Source: Chloroflexi bacterium RBG_19FT_COMBO_55_16 (GTDB taxonomy: Bacteria > Chloroflexota > Anaerolineae > Anaerolineales > UBA4823). From it: a DNA stretch of 23,051 nt. Below are positions 1 through 6,911 of this stretch, in pieces. The stretch is taken from contig MGOK01000001.1 in NCBI GenBank assembly GCA_001795335.1, positions 14,413 through 37,463 of the forward strand, read 5' to 3'. Each line of letters opens with the position of its first letter. The stretch's first letter is position 1. Made by a program: the position numbers and the translations under genes. The notes under the pieces were generated by a model, which worked only from the letters and a program-made list of their open reading frames with translations, was not told the origin of the DNA and made no database searches.

Positions 1-201
1 CTTATCGCCGATACGCACCCGAGTTGGAGCCTTCGAAAGCATTAATGCCTGGGCATCTGTGTTTATGGCGACGAAGTCGACCCCTTGCAAACCTTCGTCT
101 ATCATCCGGTCGATGGCGTTGCACCCACCACCTCCAACACCCACGACCTTGATTACAGCGAACGATTCAACCTGATTTGGTGGGTTAACGATAGTGTTCA
201 T
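1..201 (-). CDS. ftsZ: Cell division protein FtsZ (N-terminal 67 codons, cut by window edge)
   Basis: FtsZ is the tubulin-like GTPase that forms the cytokinetic ring. The visible part starts at the ATG at 201, has a short polar lead, then [16 protein letters not shown], the first nucleotide-binding loop of the FtsZ Rossmann fold. It continues with [23 protein letters not shown], a segment typical of FtsZ (shown here only for recognition), up to the window edge. The GTPase signature GGGTGTG and the C-terminal tail lie outside. The start is supported by a strong Shine-Dalgarno at 208-216. It is the last gene of the dcw operon seen here, 103 bp downstream of ftsA, the largest gap inside the cluster. 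Identification is secure although only the N-terminus is seen. Confidence 0.97.
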   Translation of the reverse strand, partial: MNTIVNPPNQVESFAVIKVVGVGGGGCNAIDRMIDEGLQGVDFVAINTDAQALMLSKAPTRVRIGDK

Positions 202-207
202 GTATTA

Positions 208-216
208 CTCCTCCTC
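208..216 (-). promoter_or_regulatory. Strong Shine-Dalgarno of ftsZ
   Basis: On the minus strand GAGGAGGAG lies six bases before the ftsZ ATG. It is among the best ribosome-binding sites in the cluster, which fits the high FtsZ level cells need relative to FtsA and FtsQ. Confidence 0.85.
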
Positions 217-283
217 ATTAGCGAGTGATTTAGAAATTGACAACCAATACTTTCAACAAACGTAAAAACCAGCGTTGAGACCC

Positions 284-305
284 AAACCTTCTTCCCAAAA
301 GGTTT
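284..305 (-). other. Weak hairpin at the ftsA stop, in the ftsA-ftsZ gap
   Basis: AAACCTT (284-290) and AAGGTTT (299-305) form a perfect 7-bp but AT-rich stem with an 8-nt loop, touching the ftsA stop codon. No U-tract follows in the direction of transcription, so it is not a standard terminator. It could affect mRNA processing between ftsA and ftsZ, or be chance. The rest of the 103-bp gap shows only the ftsZ ribosome-binding site and no convincing promoter. Confidence 0.3.
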
Positions 306-1540
306 CAGGGCAACAGCCGCTTGAGCAAACTTTTAATGTTTTCCCAGTCCAATCCACCTCCTTGAATGCTAGGTTTCCGCCGGTTGGGCTCGGAGCCAAT
401 TTCAGTCATCAGCACTGCCCAATGCAGCAGGCCAACGCTGGTAGAAAATGCCGGCGCATGTAGTTTGTCGGTCATGCCAATCAAATTTTCGGGTTGCGCG
501 ACTCGCACAGGCAAACCCAAGACCTGGCTTGCAAGCGAGCGCATTCCCGGTAAAACGCTCGATCCTCCAGTTAGCACCATGCCAGCTGGCAAAAGACCAT
601 CGTAACCGGAACGCTTGATCTCCTGCAGGACCAGGCTGATAATTTCATCTACCCGGGCCTCGATAATATGGGCCAGTTCCCGGCGGCTGATCTGCAGTGG
701 AATTTCTTCACCAAACGGGCGTACGTGAAATTCTTCATCTTCTCTGACCTCGGATTCAACGGCATGACCATGCTGTTTCTTGATTTCCTCGGCTTGAGAG
801 ATCGGCAAGCGCAGTCCATGGGCGATATCGGAGGTAATGTGGTCCCCTCCCACGCCCAAGACCATCGTGTGCCACACATCACCCTCGATGAAAATTGCCA
901 GATCGGTGGTTCCGCCGCCCATATCACACACAATTACGCCCATCTCGCGTTCGGTCTCCGACAACACTACCTCCGCCGAGGCCAGTGGGTTGAGCACAAA
1001 TTGGCTAACATCAACCCCCGCCTGAGCCACACAGTTGCGTAAATTTTCCACTGTCGAGGCCGCTGCCGTGATAATGTGTGTCTCCACTTCCAGGCGATAA
1101 CCGTGCATCCCGATCGGCATGCGAATTCCCGCCTGTCCATCCACAGTGAAACCCCGCTGGATGACGTGGATGATCTCCCGGTTGTGAGGGATCGCCACTG
1201 CACGTGCAGCTTCCATTGCCCGGACAATATCATCTTCGTCGATCGTCCGGCCGGTCACGCCAACTACACCCCGGCTGTTGACCGAAGCTACTTGCGATCC
1301 AGCTAGACTTACCAGGGCTGAGGTGATCTCCAATCCCGAGGTGCGCGCGGCTTTCTCTACACTGCGTGCAATGGCTTGCGATACGATCCGTAAGTCAACC
1401 GGGATCCCTTTTCGCATCCCTTGAGAAGGTTCGATGCCCACCCCTAGAATGCGCAGCGGACCGTCCTCTTCCAAACGCGCTACGAGGGTGCAAATCTTGG
1501 TCGTGCCAATGTCAATTCCAACAATGATCGGTTCTTCCAT
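305..1540 (-). CDS. ftsA: Cell division protein FtsA (actin-like FtsZ membrane anchor)
   Basis: FtsA is an actin-family ATPase that tethers FtsZ to the membrane and recruits later divisome proteins. The 411 residues, normal for the family, show the phosphate-1 loop DIGTTK (residues 10-15), the phosphate-2 motif DMGGGTTD (206-213) and the adenosine loop LTGGSS (323-328). The 1C (SHS2) region lies between about 85 and 165. The last 12-14 residues (DWENIKSLLKRLLP) look like the amphipathic membrane-targeting helix. The ATG lies 5 bp after the ftsQ stop, with GGAG about 11 nt upstream. It sits between ftsQ and ftsZ, as in many bacteria. Nothing is missing. Confidence 0.97.
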   Translation of the reverse strand: MEEPIIVGIDIGTTKICTLVARLEEDGPLRILGVGIEPSQGMRKGIPVDLRIVSQAIARSVEKAARTSGLEITSALVSLAGSQVASVNSRGVVGVTGRTIDEDDIVRAMEAARAVAIPHNREIIHVIQRGFTVDGQAGIRMPIGMHGYRLEVETHIITAAASTVENLRNCVAQAGVDVSQFVLNPLASAEVVLSETEREMGVIVCDMGGGTTDLAIFIEGDVWHTMVLGVGGDHITSDIAHGLRLPISQAEEIKKQHGHAVESEVREDEEFHVRPFGEEIPLQISRRELAHIIEARVDEIISLVLQEIKRSGYDGLLPAGMVLTGGSSVLPGMRSLASQVLGLPVRVAQPENLIGMTDKLHAPAFSTSVGLLHWAVLMTEIGSEPNRRKPSIQGGGLDWENIKSLLKRLLP

Positions 1541-1545
1541 CTGGT

Positions 1546-2532
1546 CTATCGCTCCAGACGATAAAAAGGTGCATGGACGAATTCCACGCTGATTAACTCA
1601 GGTCGGACGTGGTCCTTCTTCAAACGCTTAACGATGGCTTTATAGACATATAATTTCATATCGATGTCTTCGACATCTGTTCCAAAATATGCTTCCCAGC
1701 CGCGCGAGTCTTTCCATCCCAGGCCATGCTGGCTATCATATACCAAAGGGGTTTTCTTTGGCGCCTCTTCATCCATACTTTGGATAGCATTGACCATATC
1801 AACAGACAACAATTGGGAGGCTGCCTTCCCGAGTTCTGGATCGCTCTCACTGGTTGGAGCTGCAGGCCAATTCAACGCCTCGACTCGGATGGAAGGGTCA
1901 TCTTCACCCCGGGGAGGAAATGCCACACCAGAAGCGTCCACCCACAAGGTTTGCTCATCTTGCACCCAGGCGATTATAGGTTGGCGTTCAACCACCTCCA
2001 CTTCCACTTTTGTAGGGATTTTAATGGCTACTGCCGCTCTCGCCAGCTCCGGGAAAGCCGCCTTTAGGTCTTGTTGAATCTTCTCAGGTTGGACAAGGAA
2101 GATCGGTTCTCCTACGATACCCGTCACTGCGGTGATATCCTGTTTGTCCAAGCGCTGCAAACCCCTGACTTGTATGGCCGTCACTTGAAAGACAGGATCA
2201 GTCCAAGCCATATAGATCAAACTCGCCAGTCCAACCACCAGCAACCCAGATAGCAGACGCCAACCAATTGCCAGGCGTGGCAATGACGGTAAGCGCATCT
2301 CAGCCCCAGGAGTATTCAAAGCCACATCATATCGGCGTTTGGCCTGCTTACCACGCCGCCGATCAGGTGTGTAAGCGCTTGGCAATCCTCCCCGAATCAA
2401 TACCGGCGGTTGTGCAGGGGTCTTGGCTTTGGGTGCACGTCGGGAGGAGACCGGTGCCTTGGTCTTCCGGGGGCGATTCGTACGCCTCTGGCGGACTACA
2501 TCAGCCCGCGTGTTGGCTTCCTTAGATTGCAT
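1546..2532 (-). CDS. ftsQ: Cell division protein FtsQ/DivIB
   Basis: A bitopic membrane protein that bridges early and late divisome components in the periplasm or extracytoplasmic space. The 328 residues divide into a long, very basic and proline-rich cytoplasmic tail (1-88), one membrane segment (about 91-110, GWRLLSGLLVVGLASLIYMA), a POTRA domain (about 115-185, starting VFQVTAIQVRGLQRLDKQDI) and an FtsQ/DivIB beta domain to the C-terminus (final part DIDMKLYVYKAIVKRLKKD). The N-terminal tail is longer than in E. coli FtsQ and more like DivIB proteins. The ATG at 2532 lies 6 bp after ddl, with AGAGGTG upstream. Overall sequence is divergent, so assignment rests on domain layout and position before ftsA. 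Confidence 0.92.
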   Translation of the reverse strand: MQSKEANTRADVVRQRRTNRPRKTKAPVSSRRAPKAKTPAQPPVLIRGGLPSAYTPDRRRGKQAKRRYDVALNTPGAEMRLPSLPRLAIGWRLLSGLLVVGLASLIYMAWTDPVFQVTAIQVRGLQRLDKQDITAVTGIVGEPIFLVQPEKIQQDLKAAFPELARAAVAIKIPTKVEVEVVERQPIIAWVQDEQTLWVDASGVAFPPRGEDDPSIRVEALNWPAAPTSESDPELGKAASQLLSVDMVNAIQSMDEEAPKKTPLVYDSQHGLGWKDSRGWEAYFGTDVEDIDMKLYVYKAIVKRLKKDHVRPELISVEFVHAPFYRLER

Positions 2533-2538
2533 CCAGCA

Positions 2539-3666
2539 TCACCTCTGAAACCGCCATTCATTGCGGTCACGTTCTGCTCTCCGTTCAAGTGCCAGTTCGA
2601 TCAAGCGGTCAACTAATTCTGGGAAGGCTAAGCCACTCGCTTCCCATAGTTTAGGATACATACTGATCTTGGTAAAACCAGGCAGAGTGTTGATTTCATT
2701 GAGAAATAATTCCCCAGTATCCTTATCTAATAGAAAGTCGGCGCGCGCCATCCCAGCACAATCCACTGCTAAATAAGCTCGCACTGCCAGCTCGCGCACC
2801 TGCTGGGAAGTCTCAAACGAGATCGGTGCTGGAATCAATAACTGCGACCGGCTATCAATATATTTGGCTTCATAAGAATAAAAATCACCCGACGGGATAA
2901 TCTCACCAGGAACAGATGCAACTGGATCGTCGTTCCCTAAAACGCTCACCTCGATCTCCCGGGCACGCACACCACGTTCGATCAAAATGCGCCGATCATA
3001 CCGCGCTGCATCCATTATTCCCTCAATCAACTCAGAGCGGTTTATGCATTTGCTGATCCCGACCGAGGAACCCAGATTTGCTGGTTTAGTAAAGAGTGGG
3101 TATGGCGCCATCACCTCAGCCCGCGCCAGGACTTCTTCTATGTTTTGGGTGATTTCCTTACGGAGCACAATGATGGTCTCTACCTGGGGGATGTGATTCA
3201 CTCGCATCACATCTCGAAAAAGGCCTTTATCCATCCCCACGGAGGAACCAAGCACGCCTGCCCCGACATAAGCTACCTCTGCCAGTTCCAACAAGCCCTG
3301 CACAGTGCCATCCTCACCATAAGTGCCGTGAAGCACAGGAAATACAACATCAAGATCAGACAAACGTTCCAGGATATCGCCGCGAGAAGTGTGCCGGATG
3401 GAATACACGCCCGGTGAGGTCGGATCGGGCAAGATCGTTGCCGAATTTAATCGAGTAATATCATCTTCGGTTAAACCCTTGGACATGATCTCCAGGAGGT
3501 TCTCACCCACCAGCCACGCCCCCTCATGGGTGATACCAATTTGTGTAACACTGTACTTGGCAGGATCTAATGCGGACAGGATCGAACGCGCTGAGAGCAA
3601 TGAAATCTCATGTTCTCCCGAGCGACCTCCGAAGAGTACTCCGACGTGTAGTTTATGGTTGCTCAT
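2539..3666 (-). CDS. ddl: D-alanine--D-alanine ligase
   Basis: ATP-grasp ligase that joins two D-Ala residues for addition by MurF. Visible features are the N-terminal GGRSGEHEIS (13-22), LHGTYGEDGTVQG (112-124), the substrate/ATP region LGSSVGISK (198-206) and the C-terminal metal-binding FLNEINTLPGFT (321-332). The omega-loop FYSYEAKY (262-269) carries the tyrosine typical of D-Ala-D-Ala ligases rather than of VanA-type D-lactate ligases, so ordinary D-Ala-D-Ala termini are expected. The start ATG overlaps the murB stop as TAATG, so translation is coupled, with AAGG seven bases upstream. Length of 375 is normal for the longer Ddl subtype. Confidence 0.97.
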   Translation of the reverse strand: MSNHKLHVGVLFGGRSGEHEISLLSARSILSALDPAKYSVTQIGITHEGAWLVGENLLEIMSKGLTEDDITRLNSATILPDPTSPGVYSIRHTSRGDILERLSDLDVVFPVLHGTYGEDGTVQGLLELAEVAYVGAGVLGSSVGMDKGLFRDVMRVNHIPQVETIIVLRKEITQNIEEVLARAEVMAPYPLFTKPANLGSSVGISKCINRSELIEGIMDAARYDRRILIERGVRAREIEVSVLGNDDPVASVPGEIIPSGDFYSYEAKYIDSRSQLLIPAPISFETSQQVRELAVRAYLAVDCAGMARADFLLDKDTGELFLNEINTLPGFTKISMYPKLWEASGLAFPELVDRLIELALERRAERDRNEWRFQR

Positions 3667-4733
3667 TACAGACCTTTATCGATATCCCAGTTTCCGATTA
3701 ATTCAATTTCTAGCTCCAGGATTACCCCGAATTTGGCTGCAACAGTGCGCCTCGCCTGTTGAATGAGACCCCAAATGTCGCCTGCCGTTGCATTGCCGTA
3801 GTTAATGAAGAAATTCGCATGTAATGGACTGATCCCAGCGTGTCCAATACGCGTCCCTTTTAATCCAGCTGCTTCGATCAAGCGACCCGCGAAATCTCCG
3901 GGTGGATTTTTAAACATTGAACCCATGCTTGCGCCTGGTGGTTGTGTCCGGTGCCGGTAGGCAACAAATTCATCCATTCGCGACTGAACAGCCTGCGATG
4001 TGCTCTGCGCCAGCCGAAGCACGGCTGCTAATACAACGGTCTGCAATCCTGTATAAGGCGAGGTAGAAGTCGCGCTTCGTCCGCTAGATCGGATGCCCTG
4101 ATCCCGCTTGACAATGCTGCTCCGATACGTATAATCCCAACGTTCGACAGGCCAACTTCCGCGATGAATTTTCATTTTGGGCTGTGATCCATTCTTTGCG
4201 TGTACCCCCAACGCCTCTCGATGCAAGATTTCTGCCAGAACAAGATTGCCAGCCATGTCACCGCCGTGAGCGCCAGCATTGCCTACCACCGCCCCACCTA
4301 CAGTTCCTGGGATACCAGCCGCCCATTCCAGACCAGCCAAACCACGTTCGGCAGCCTGGCGGGCAATGACCCCAAAATTCGCTCCTGAGGCAGCCCACAC
4401 AGTCGGTGGATCTGATTTCAGATTAAACCGCACTTGCCGCGCCCGGTTATGAACTACCACACCCCGTACGCCGGCATCGCTGACCAATATATTCGAACCT
4501 CCCCCTAGCAAAACAAAAGGTGCATCCATCTCCCACAAGCGACTCACAACTTCGACCAGTGCCTCCACCGACTCGATAGTTATGAATAAATCCGCCGGTC
4601 CGCCCACGCGAGCCGAGGTATACCGGGCAAGTGGAACGCCTAACTTAATCCGATCCGCGAATACGGCAACCAGAGACTCGAGATCAATGGGGATGTTCGG
4701 GGCCAGTTTCACTTTATTAGTCCTTGCACTCAT
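3666..4733 (-). CDS. murB: UDP-N-acetylenolpyruvoylglucosamine reductase MurB
   Basis: FAD enzyme that reduces the MurA product with NADPH to give UDP-MurNAc. FAD-binding elements are visible: VGGPADLF (43-50), LLGGGSNILVSD (75-86) and GIPGTVGGAVVGNAGAHGGDM (140-160, key residues G-IPGT-GG and NAGA-G). The catalytic serine lies in GSMFKNP (271-277) and the catalytic glutamate in LELEIELIG (339-347). At 355 residues it is longer than usual for this type. The excess sits in two places that are normally short: about 174-192 before SWPVERWDYTYRSS, and about 213-230 after SSIVKRD. Both look like in-frame expansions in surface loops. The ATG at 4733 lacks a good ribosome-binding site and follows the small upstream gene by 16 bp. 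Confidence 0.96.
   Translation of the reverse strand: MSARTNKVKLAPNIPIDLESLVAVFADRIKLGVPLARYTSARVGGPADLFITIESVEALVEVVSRLWEMDAPFVLLGGGSNILVSDAGVRGVVVHNRARQVRFNLKSDPPTVWAASGANFGVIARQAAERGLAGLEWAAGIPGTVGGAVVGNAGAHGGDMAGNLVLAEILHREALGVHAKNGSQPKMKIHRGSWPVERWDYTYRSSIVKRDQGIRSSGRSATSTSPYTGLQTVVLAAVLRLAQSTSQAVQSRMDEFVAYRHRTQPPGASMGSMFKNPPGDFAGRLIEAAGLKGTRIGHAGISPLHANFFINYGNATAGDIWGLIQQARRTVAAKFGVILELEIELIGNWDIDKGL
4044..4097. repeat. Possible in-frame expansion in murB (degenerate repeat remnant?)
   Basis: This stretch encodes about 18 extra residues (213-230 of MurB), rich in Ser, Gly, Arg and Thr, in a loop that is short in typical MurB proteins. The DNA contains TTCGTCC, a unit also found in the heptamer element of murG, but a regular heptamer phase is not convincing here. 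It may be an eroded element of the same family or an ordinary loop expansion. Confidence 0.3.
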
Positions 4734-4749
4734 CTGTCTGAGCGTACCA

Positions 4750-4932
4750 TCAAATACGCTCTAACCTTGCGATCAACCGAAGAATCAACTCTCTCAAAAC
4801 AATGGAGCGCTCATCTCCCGGGATCTGGATCTTCTCGCTCTCCGAGTTTGATTTAGATGCTACACAAGCCTGATCCAATTCCAGCTTCCTTCCAAGCAAT
4901 TCCATCTCGTATTTCTGCTTAGGATTGGGCAT
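4750..4932 (-). CDS. Small hypothetical protein (60 aa) between murC and murB
   Basis: I do not recognise this protein. The ATG at 4932 overlaps the end of murC by 14 bases and has a strong AAGGAGG at 4942-4948, nine bases upstream, better than the site of murB. An in-frame codon further upstream at 4959 would lengthen the overlap and has no such site. The product is small, highly charged and lacks membrane segments, signal peptide or cysteine motifs. It begins MPNPKQKYEMELLGRKLE, has a polar middle, and ends in an amphipathic helix-like stretch with regular leucine/isoleucine spacing (IVLRELILRLIARLERI, residues 44-60). That pattern suggests coiled-coil or protein-binding behaviour. Its ribosome-binding site, tight spacing and place inside a dcw operon argue for a real gene, perhaps a small divisome or Mur-enzyme partner; function is unknown. 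Confidence 0.72.
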   Translation of the reverse strand: MPNPKQKYEMELLGRKLELDQACVASKSNSESEKIQIPGDERSIVLRELILRLIARLERI

Positions 4933-6325
4933 GCTTATCTGCCTCCTTGTGAAGCGCATTCAGAACCTCTGTGCTGATTCGATCAGCATCGCCAGCCGAT
5001 AAAACAATCACCACATCTCCCGAATGAAGATGGGATACCAGGAACGAAGGTACCTGAGCCAGATTCGCGATAAAATGTTTGTCCGGATGTAGCATATTCT
5101 GCACAACCTGGTCGGCAGAGAATTCCGGATCGAAAGCTTCACGCGCTGAATATACCTCGGTGACCAGGACGTGATCGGCATCGTTGAAAGCGCTGGCAAA
5201 CTCAGAAAAAAACAACCGTGTGCGAGAATATGTATGAGGCTGCCAAACTGCCCATAACGGACGTCCAGGGTAGCGCTCTTTGGTTGCAGCTAGCGTAGCG
5301 CGAATCTCGGTTGGATGGTGAGCGTAGTCGTCTATCACCATGATCTCTCCCGACTCTCCACGCACTTCAAAGCGCCTACCCGTTCCCAGGAAAGCTCCTA
5401 GTGCATCCGCTGCATCCTTTAGAGATAAATCCATTAAATGCGCCACGGCCAGAGCAGCCAGTGCATTCCGTACATTATGCGCGCCAGGCACCTGTAGAGA
5501 GACTCGAACCAGAGGAGTCTCGCTATGTATAGCCATGAAGTTTAAACCACCGCGCTCATTAGGCTCCAATTCAGATCCAGCATATTCGGGCACATCCAGG
5601 CCAATCTGGCGACTTAAACCATAGGCGAATACCCGTCTCTCTCCGTCTAGCGACTCATCGAGTAGTCTCGCCGCGCCTGGATCATCCACACAAGCCAGGA
5701 GCATGCCCTGGGGAGTCAGCCGCTTCACGAACTCCACAAACGCCTGGTAGAAATCATGCGGCGTCGGGAAACAATCTGGATGATCGTGTTCTACATTCGT
5801 GACGATAGCAATCGTTGGGCGCAATCCTAAAAACATGTAATCGTACTCATCTGCCTCAATCACGAAAGCCGCGCCACGACCAGCGTGAGCATTCGTGCCC
5901 AAATTCCGCGCTATGCCACCGATAATGTAGGATGGGTCCTGGTCAAGCGCGGTCAACATCCAGCTGATCATGGCTGTGGTAGTTGTTTTGCCGTGCGTGC
6001 CAGCGATAGCAATCCCCAAACGGTTCTCCATCAATTGGCCTATGAAGTCAGATCGTTTGAGTACCGGAATACCGATAGCCATAGCCGCCTTCACTTCCAC
6101 ATTATCGTCAGGAATGGCGGACGAGCGGACCACGAGGTCAGCGCCAGCCAAGTTTTCAGCCTGGTGCCCTGTGAAAACCCTCGCTCCGGCTGCCTGAATT
6201 TGCACAGCAAGTGGGGAAAACTGCTGGTCCGAGCCACTAACAGAGTACCCACTCTCCAGTAAGAAGCGAGCAATCGCCGAAAGGCCGCTTCCACCAATCC
6301 CAATCAAGTGAATGTGTGTCATCAT
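4919..6325 (-). CDS. murC: UDP-N-acetylmuramate--L-alanine ligase MurC
   Basis: Mur ligase that adds the first amino acid, L-Ala, to UDP-MurNAc with ATP. The N-terminal UDP-binding loop LIGIGGSGLSAIA (7-19) is typical of MurC, as is the P-loop GTHGKTTTT (109-117). The central EADEYD (around 160), NVEHDHPD and the C-terminal DDYAHHPTEI with WQPHTYSRT are all family hallmarks. Length of 468 is normal. Two ATG codons in tandem (6325 and 6322) follow AAGG closely; the second gives slightly better spacing and the choice changes the protein by one residue. It is preceded by a 40-bp gap after the CvpA-like gene, and its 3' end contains the start of the 60-codon gene. Confidence 0.98.
   Translation of the reverse strand: MMTHIHLIGIGGSGLSAIARFLLESGYSVSGSDQQFSPLAVQIQAAGARVFTGHQAENLAGADLVVRSSAIPDDNVEVKAAMAIGIPVLKRSDFIGQLMENRLGIAIAGTHGKTTTTAMISWMLTALDQDPSYIIGGIARNLGTNAHAGRGAAFVIEADEYDYMFLGLRPTIAIVTNVEHDHPDCFPTPHDFYQAFVEFVKRLTPQGMLLACVDDPGAARLLDESLDGERRVFAYGLSRQIGLDVPEYAGSELEPNERGGLNFMAIHSETPLVRVSLQVPGAHNVRNALAALAVAHLMDLSLKDAADALGAFLGTGRRFEVRGESGEIMVIDDYAHHPTEIRATLAATKERYPGRPLWAVWQPHTYSRTRLFFSEFASAFNDADHVLVTEVYSAREAFDPEFSADQVVQNMLHPDKHFIANLAQVPSFLVSHLHSGDVVIVLSAGDADRISTEVLNALHKEADKHAQS
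4942..4948 (-). promoter_or_regulatory. Shine-Dalgarno of the 60-aa gene, inside murC
   Basis: AAGGAGG on the minus strand lies within the last codons of murC and nine bases before the ATG at 4932. It fixes the start of the small gene and is the main evidence that this ORF is translated. Confidence 0.75.
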
Positions 6326-6365
6326 CCTTGAAGATTATATCGACAGACAGGTCTTTCTTTCCCGA

Positions 6366-6908
6366 TTAGATAAATACGACGATTACGAAGATAAAAGCAA
6401 CGATAACGATCACATAAACATAGGGATGCTGTCCCAGCCAGAAATTGGGTGGAAACCATTTGATCAACCTGAGCGCAGTTTCTCCTAGAACGGGGTCATT
6501 ATTCGGAGAGGTAATAAAAGGGCTAAAGGGATAACCTGCAACATGCATGAATGCCCATAACGTTCCTACAATCATATACCCGGTGATCAAACCGAAAATA
6601 AAACCAAGTAGATGGTCTTGGATAAGATCGCGCTTTTCTGTCGCCTTGGCAATTCGAGAAAATCTAGGCGATTGGTAACCGAATAACACCAGGAAAATAA
6701 TGACAACCACGCGGAACCAAAATTCTGTGGGTGAACCTTCAGTAAACAGATCCTTGGTAAAGGGGATAAGATTATCAAACGCAGCCACGAATCCCAACCC
6801 GAGAAAGACGCTGAAGATAACGGTTAATTCCTTAGCCCAGCCACGCATGAACCCGATTATTCCAAAGAGAGCGAGAAAGATGTAAAAGAACATTAATAAG
6901 CTAACCAT
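6366..6908 (-). CDS. CvpA-like multi-pass membrane protein
   Basis: A 180-residue hydrophobic protein with about four membrane segments: roughly 4-20, 28-45, 64-80 and 100-122, plus a strongly hydrophobic C-terminal tail (161-180). The N-terminal pattern FGIIGFMRGWAKELTV (about 15-30) resembles the first helix pair of the CvpA/colicin V production family, where GxxRGxxKEL is typical; the rest is not strongly diagnostic. It starts 3 bp after the murG stop and precedes murC by 40 bp, so it is part of the operon. CvpA proteins are linked in other bacteria to envelope integrity, but a role here is inference from position. It may be a lineage-specific membrane component of septal wall synthesis. 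Confidence 0.7.
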   Translation of the reverse strand: MVSLLMFFYIFLALFGIIGFMRGWAKELTVIFSVFLGLGFVAAFDNLIPFTKDLFTEGSPTEFWFRVVVIIFLVLFGYQSPRFSRIAKATEKRDLIQDHLLGFIFGLITGYMIVGTLWAFMHVAGYPFSPFITSPNNDPVLGETALRLIKWFPPNFWLGQHPYVYVIVIVAFIFVIVVFI

Positions 6909-6911
6909 GCC

